Source: Dryococelus australis (taxonomy: Eukaryota > Arthropoda > Insecta > Phasmatodea > Phasmatidae). Taken from it: a stretch of DNA of 64,000 nucleotides. Under the pieces are notes generated by a model. It did no database searches and had not been told where the DNA came from. It saw only the letters and a program-made list of their open reading frames with translations. Position numbers and translations under genes: made by a program. The stretch is taken from the NCBI GenBank assembly GCA_029891345.1, contig CM056994.1, positions 143,676,457 to 143,740,456 on the forward strand, written 5' to 3'. Below are positions 60,455-64,000 of the stretch, in pieces; the stretch's first letter is position 1; each line of letters opens with the position of its first letter.

Positions 60455-61810
60455 CTGATGTAACAGTTAAGCAATACTCATTGGTTAGGCATGTCATGGG
60501 ACTGTGGGTTCGAATCCCGAAACCATAGAAATATTACTTTTTTCTATCGAACTTCGAGAAAATACGGTAATTTTTCGCAGTATTCATCTGTTCCTGATAT
60601 ATAGAATTACGCAGTCACCAAATGCGAGGTACTGTGTAACTCCTAGAGTTCGAGACCGGAAAAATATCAAAAAAATATTAATTTACTCTCGGAATTAGAA
60701 AAATATTCAGAGATGATTTTTAGGAATTTATATTAAAGTCGAAACGAAATTTATAAGCATGGCATATAGGAATCAAATTGAGATAATAGGGGTGCAAATC
60801 GATTAATGGCGTGAGTTTTCGAATCTTATTAGTGAAGTTCGTGTGTGAACTTCGGGCTGATTACGTACACTCGTTATAAATGCCTAAGCAATATCTACTG
60901 GCTAGGCATGGCGTAAATGATCTGTGTTCAAGACCTTGAAACTATAAAAAAAATTATTTTTCTCTGTTGGTCTTAAAATTTCGCAATTCGCTCTGTGTTT
61001 CGAAGACCGCTTTAGGGATGTATGATAAATAAGAAATATAAGTTTTAGGCACTGGATATAGGAATAATTTTAAGATAAGTGGTTCACAATTCGACTAGCG
61101 ACCTGAGATTTGAAAACATTTTTAGTAATGTTGGTACATTAATTTTTTCAGATTTTAATATTCATAGTGCTGTATGCATGAGGTATGGTGGTCAGCATTT
61201 ATATTTGTATTGATAATTGGTACAATCAGGCGGTTTATTTGATGGGTGGTAGGATTTTTAACGGATGTCTGATAGTGATGATACTATGACAGACATGCTA
61301 GAGTTATAATTTTTGGTATTTTTTTCTAAATATCTTTTGGGATTTTTCTTTGTTGTGTAGTATTGGAAGGTGGGTAGGTAAGAGCAGGGAGTTTTTATAT
61401 TTAGGATGCTGGGATGAGTGTGAAGTTAATGTGATATGTTCTCAGATTAAAAAAAAAATAATAATTTCTGATTTTTATCTATAAATAAATCAATAATTAC
61501 ACGATTACGCCACTTCTCGTCATCAGTCGATCTGTAGCAAGTGTGCTACGTTAGCTGGGCGAGGGACGTTGGCGAGGTTACATCTACAGAACAGCCTTGT
61601 TCGTGTATTTCATTAAAAGTGTATGTGTTAAAATATAGTAGAAATTTTCAAATTTACATTCTCTAGGATTCGAACCATGTAGCAGAAGTGTAGTGCACTA
61701 GAAGTGTATCTGTAAATTAAAAAAATTGAAGCAATTTACAGAGGTTATGAATGTCAGAGGGACCTGAGTTCGAAGCACGGAACCATAAACATATTTATTT
61801 TCTCTCGGAC
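60455..61810 (+). repeat. Dispersed tRNA-like units in PAL-D interior
   Basis: Four related units share a head GG(T/C)TAGGCATG, a B-box form (GGGTTCGAATCCCG at 60507; AGAGTTCGAGACCGG at 60645; TGTGTTCAAGACC at 60923; TGAGTTCGAAGCACGG at 61764) and a tail TTTTTCT(C/A)T...AATTT-GC-CTGTG. Spacing is about 140, 280 and 840 bp. The 60507 B box is essentially perfect. Confidence 0.55.
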
Positions 61811-61944
61811 TTCAAACAATTTGATAATTTTGCTCTGTGATGGGAGAATTTAATATAGAGCATGCTGATACCTTAGTATCAGGGGAAGCTAAGATCGATT
61901 TGGAAGCATTCTCCCGCTATATTGTGGATATAAATGCCTGCCTT

Positions 61945-62070
61945 TGATATCGCTAACTGGTTGTCTCCAGTGCCGATTCTGTGATTGGGTTATCGCCTAT
62001 GTTTAAAATGCCTGTCATATTGAGAGGTCGGTTCAAACGAAGAGTTCTTTTATTAAAACCATGTAATATT
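61945..62070 (+). repeat. Segment shared with PAL-B
   Basis: TCGCTAACTGGTTG, then TGCCGATTCTGTGATTGGG, then CGCCTATGTTTAAAATG, then TTGAGAGGTCGG, then AACGAAGAGTTCTTTT aligns in order with 35618-35735. It sits just inside the PAL-D right arm, as the partner sits just outside the PAL-B loop. Confidence 0.7.
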
Positions 62071-62339
62071 TTTATTTGTAAACCAGCAAACCAAAGTCAA
62101 TTTTTATTTTTATTTTTCTTATTCTATGACATACTGCTATGGATTCTGAGATAAGAAGCTATTATCTGAATATGTTAATTTCAACATATTTTTGTTCATT
62201 TACATAATTGTACAATTATTTTCTCTTAATTTAAAACTAATAACTTCTTTTATTTGTTTTTTCGAAAGAGAATCAATGTTTTAATTATATTTTCGATTAA
62301 TTTTACCATAAGTAGTTTCTTGTCAATAAGATCCGGATT

Positions 62340-64000
62340 TTAGGAAGATGCCAGAAGTCGTTGCATCTGGGGAGGGCCTTTGAAGTAACTCAGTCAAGGT
62401 TATTTATTAAACAGACTCTAGTTACCATGCAGGTACGGACTTCCTCTCGACATTCACAATGTCAGCTGGACCTCAGGTAAAATGAAGGGGCGTTGTGAGT
62501 TTAAATCTAGCAATGGTTCGTTCAAGATTTCTGAACTGTAGTCTACTTGACTTCTAGTTGAGGTATGAGTAAATTTAGTCTGGTGTTGGTTAGTGCAGCA
62601 GATATTCCGAAAAAGAATGCTGTGATCAATCGCTTCAATATATGCATATGTGAATAAAAATGTTATATAAATTCTTAGCAATATGTGTATCTGCTTCTTT
62701 GAAATATTTATTCATTCAGTTAAAATCAGCATTTATGCAAGTGGATGTCGAAGGACGGCTATAGTAATTGTTCTAAAATGACCAACAATAACTGCTAACT
62801 AATCATCATTGCCCTGCCAGTGAATAAGTTATTATTCATGTGAAAACAAAATTCATCCTATTGTTATCTTCGCTCAGCTTGAACTCATAAAGCTGACTAC
62901 TGTCACACCGGCCCATTAGAAAACTGATTATTTGACCCTCTGAACCTTTGGCACTTAGAATCCTAAAATACTCCTAAAATGACACCTAAATGACTCCAAA
63001 TTACTCATAACTGACTCCAAAATGAATTAAAATAACTCCATAATTCCATACCTCCATAGCTCCATAGCTCTAGTGCTAAGTGCGGTGCCTGCAGTGCTAA
63101 GTGTGGTGCCTCCAGTGCTGAGTGTGGTGCCTTCAATTCTAAATGCAGTGCCTCCAGTTCTGAGTGTGGTGCCTGCAGTGCTAAATACTGTACCTTGTAT
63201 ATATGTTAGGTTAGGTTAACATGTCATTCAAAAGTCCGAACACGGAGTAGAATGGACATGACTAAGTTAAAAATATTTCATGCCTATACAATATGAAAAC
63301 ACTTTCTATGTTCTTACATACATGACTTAATGTGCTGGTTGTTAGATTAAGTAGATGTTGAGAGATATAAAATATTTTCTAAGTCCCGACAAAGGGGTGG
63401 AATACATAAAAGGATGACTTGGTTGTACAGTTAGTTTCTGCTATGGTTTATTGGAATGACCTGATCACATGGTCGGTTATTTTGGTATTATGAAAAAAAA
63501 AAAAGTATAGCTTAAATGTTGTGATGAGAATGGGTGAATTGGGTGATCAGTTTGTTGTTTTTAGTTAATTAAATGGGAGAGGCAGAATGTTACCTGGTAT
63601 GGTTGGTTAGTAAAAGCGGAATGGTTTCATAGGAATTAAGACAGTATGGGTGTCGTATACGGTAAAATTAATATTATTGATCTTATGATAGCATGGATGG
63701 AATATTTGATTGGCTGGGCAGCTGGAATGGCTTGTTTATATGTGTAACCGGCAAAGTTAGATGGGGCTGAAATGATAGTCAATATAGTTGACTGTTATTA
63801 TTGACAAGTAAGTGTGAGGTATGGTCGTGGATATGGACTGTAATATTAATAGCATGAATGAGGCATGCTAATGTCATGGTGAAAGGTACTATAAATATAT
63901 ATGTTTTGGTATTCAGTACAATTCGATGTGGTTGTTAAGAAAGGCTGGAAAGGAGGGGAGGTGAAGAGGTGTCAGCCGAAGACTAGATTATGACAGATGA
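62340..64000. repeat. PAL-D right arm (truncated by window end)
   Basis: Inverted partner of 47905-49650, with the mirrored 21-bp GGTGCCTCCAGTGCTGAGTGT array at 63065-63190 and TGACTCC-type repeats at 62950-63050. By eye identity is high over the last 800 bp (long exact runs around 63220-63560) and lower toward the interior, which suggests recent conversion between arms. Confidence 0.85.

Larger units (their letters stand above)
47905..64000. mobile_element. PAL-D: element with long inverted arms and a protein-primed-type polymerase relic (runs off window)
   Basis: 47905-49650 is the reverse complement of 62340-64000. Shared blocks include TACTGAATACCAAAACATAT, CCAGCCTTTCTTAACAACC, GTTAGGTTAACATGTCATTC and CTTATTCACTGGCAGGGCAA. 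The right arm is still matching at the last base, so both outer ends are unresolved. Between the arms are 12.7 kb with a family-B DNA polymerase relic on the minus strand, a SINE and tRNA-like units. Length, long inverted arms and polymerase suit a decayed Polinton/Maverick, but no integrase, packaging ATPase, protease or capsid relic was found, so the label is provisional. Confidence 0.65.

Noticed and set aside
47905-64000. Confident assignment as a complete Polinton/Maverick
   Set aside because: Only the polymerase is recognisable and one end is outside the window. Integrase, ATPase, protease and capsid relics were looked for and not seen.

Overview
This is a eukaryotic window, AT-rich and with no recognisable intact gene. 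It looks like intergenic DNA from a large, repeat-laden arthropod (probably insect) genome. The supports are decayed Ty1/copia, Ty3/gypsy and Tc1-like elements, a tRNA-headed SINE whose body resembles those I associate with orthopteroid insects (recognition only, not searched), many CA/TA microsatellites, and a decayed protein-primed family-B DNA polymerase of the type found in Polinton/Maverick-like elements. Every recognisable coding region is broken by stops or frameshifts. I found no host exon I could defend.

The dominant feature is large imperfect palindromes, some nested inside others. I name them here for reference. PAL-A (about 233-1665) is a 1.4 kb element whose two halves are reverse complements, each with a tRNA-like module. 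PAL-B (about 3000-41819) is a palindrome with arms of about 5.4 and 6.3 kb around a 0.5 kb AT-rich loop at 35023-35557. Its left arm is split into four pieces by three later insertions: a copia element (4539-8914), a second palindrome PAL-C (9663-20412) and a gypsy element (20868-32449). The right arm lacks all three, so it preserves the empty site for each. PAL-C (arms about 3.6 kb) is flanked by a 6-bp direct repeat, ATATGC, and its right arm carries a Tc1-like transposon (17060-19378). That transposon is itself a palindrome made by inverted duplication of its transposase 3' end. PAL-D (about 47905 to beyond the window end) has inverted arms of at least 1.7 kb around 12.7 kb of DNA that holds the polymerase relic.

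PAL-B, PAL-C and PAL-D share features beyond palindromy. PAL-B carries a Ser/Thr/Pro-rich plus C2H2 zinc-finger gene in each arm, PAL-C has a C2H2 relic beside its loop, and the PAL-D polymerase begins with C2H2 fingers. A stretch of about 110 bp just outside the PAL-B loop (35618-35735) clearly resembles one just inside the PAL-D right arm (61948-62062). All of them also contain short-period TGAC-type repeats and tRNA-like (A/B box) modules. My working hypothesis is a family of giant palindromic mobile elements, related to or mobilised by a Polinton-like protein-primed polymerase. The palindromes and insertions are read directly from the sequence; the family and mechanism are inference.

Between PAL-B and PAL-D (41820 to about 46600) lie a Tc1-like transposase relic on the minus strand (42800-43200), a short TIR element related to PAL-A (43448-44360), and GC-richer sequence of unknown nature. 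All coordinates of decayed elements are by-eye alignments and may be off by tens of bases.
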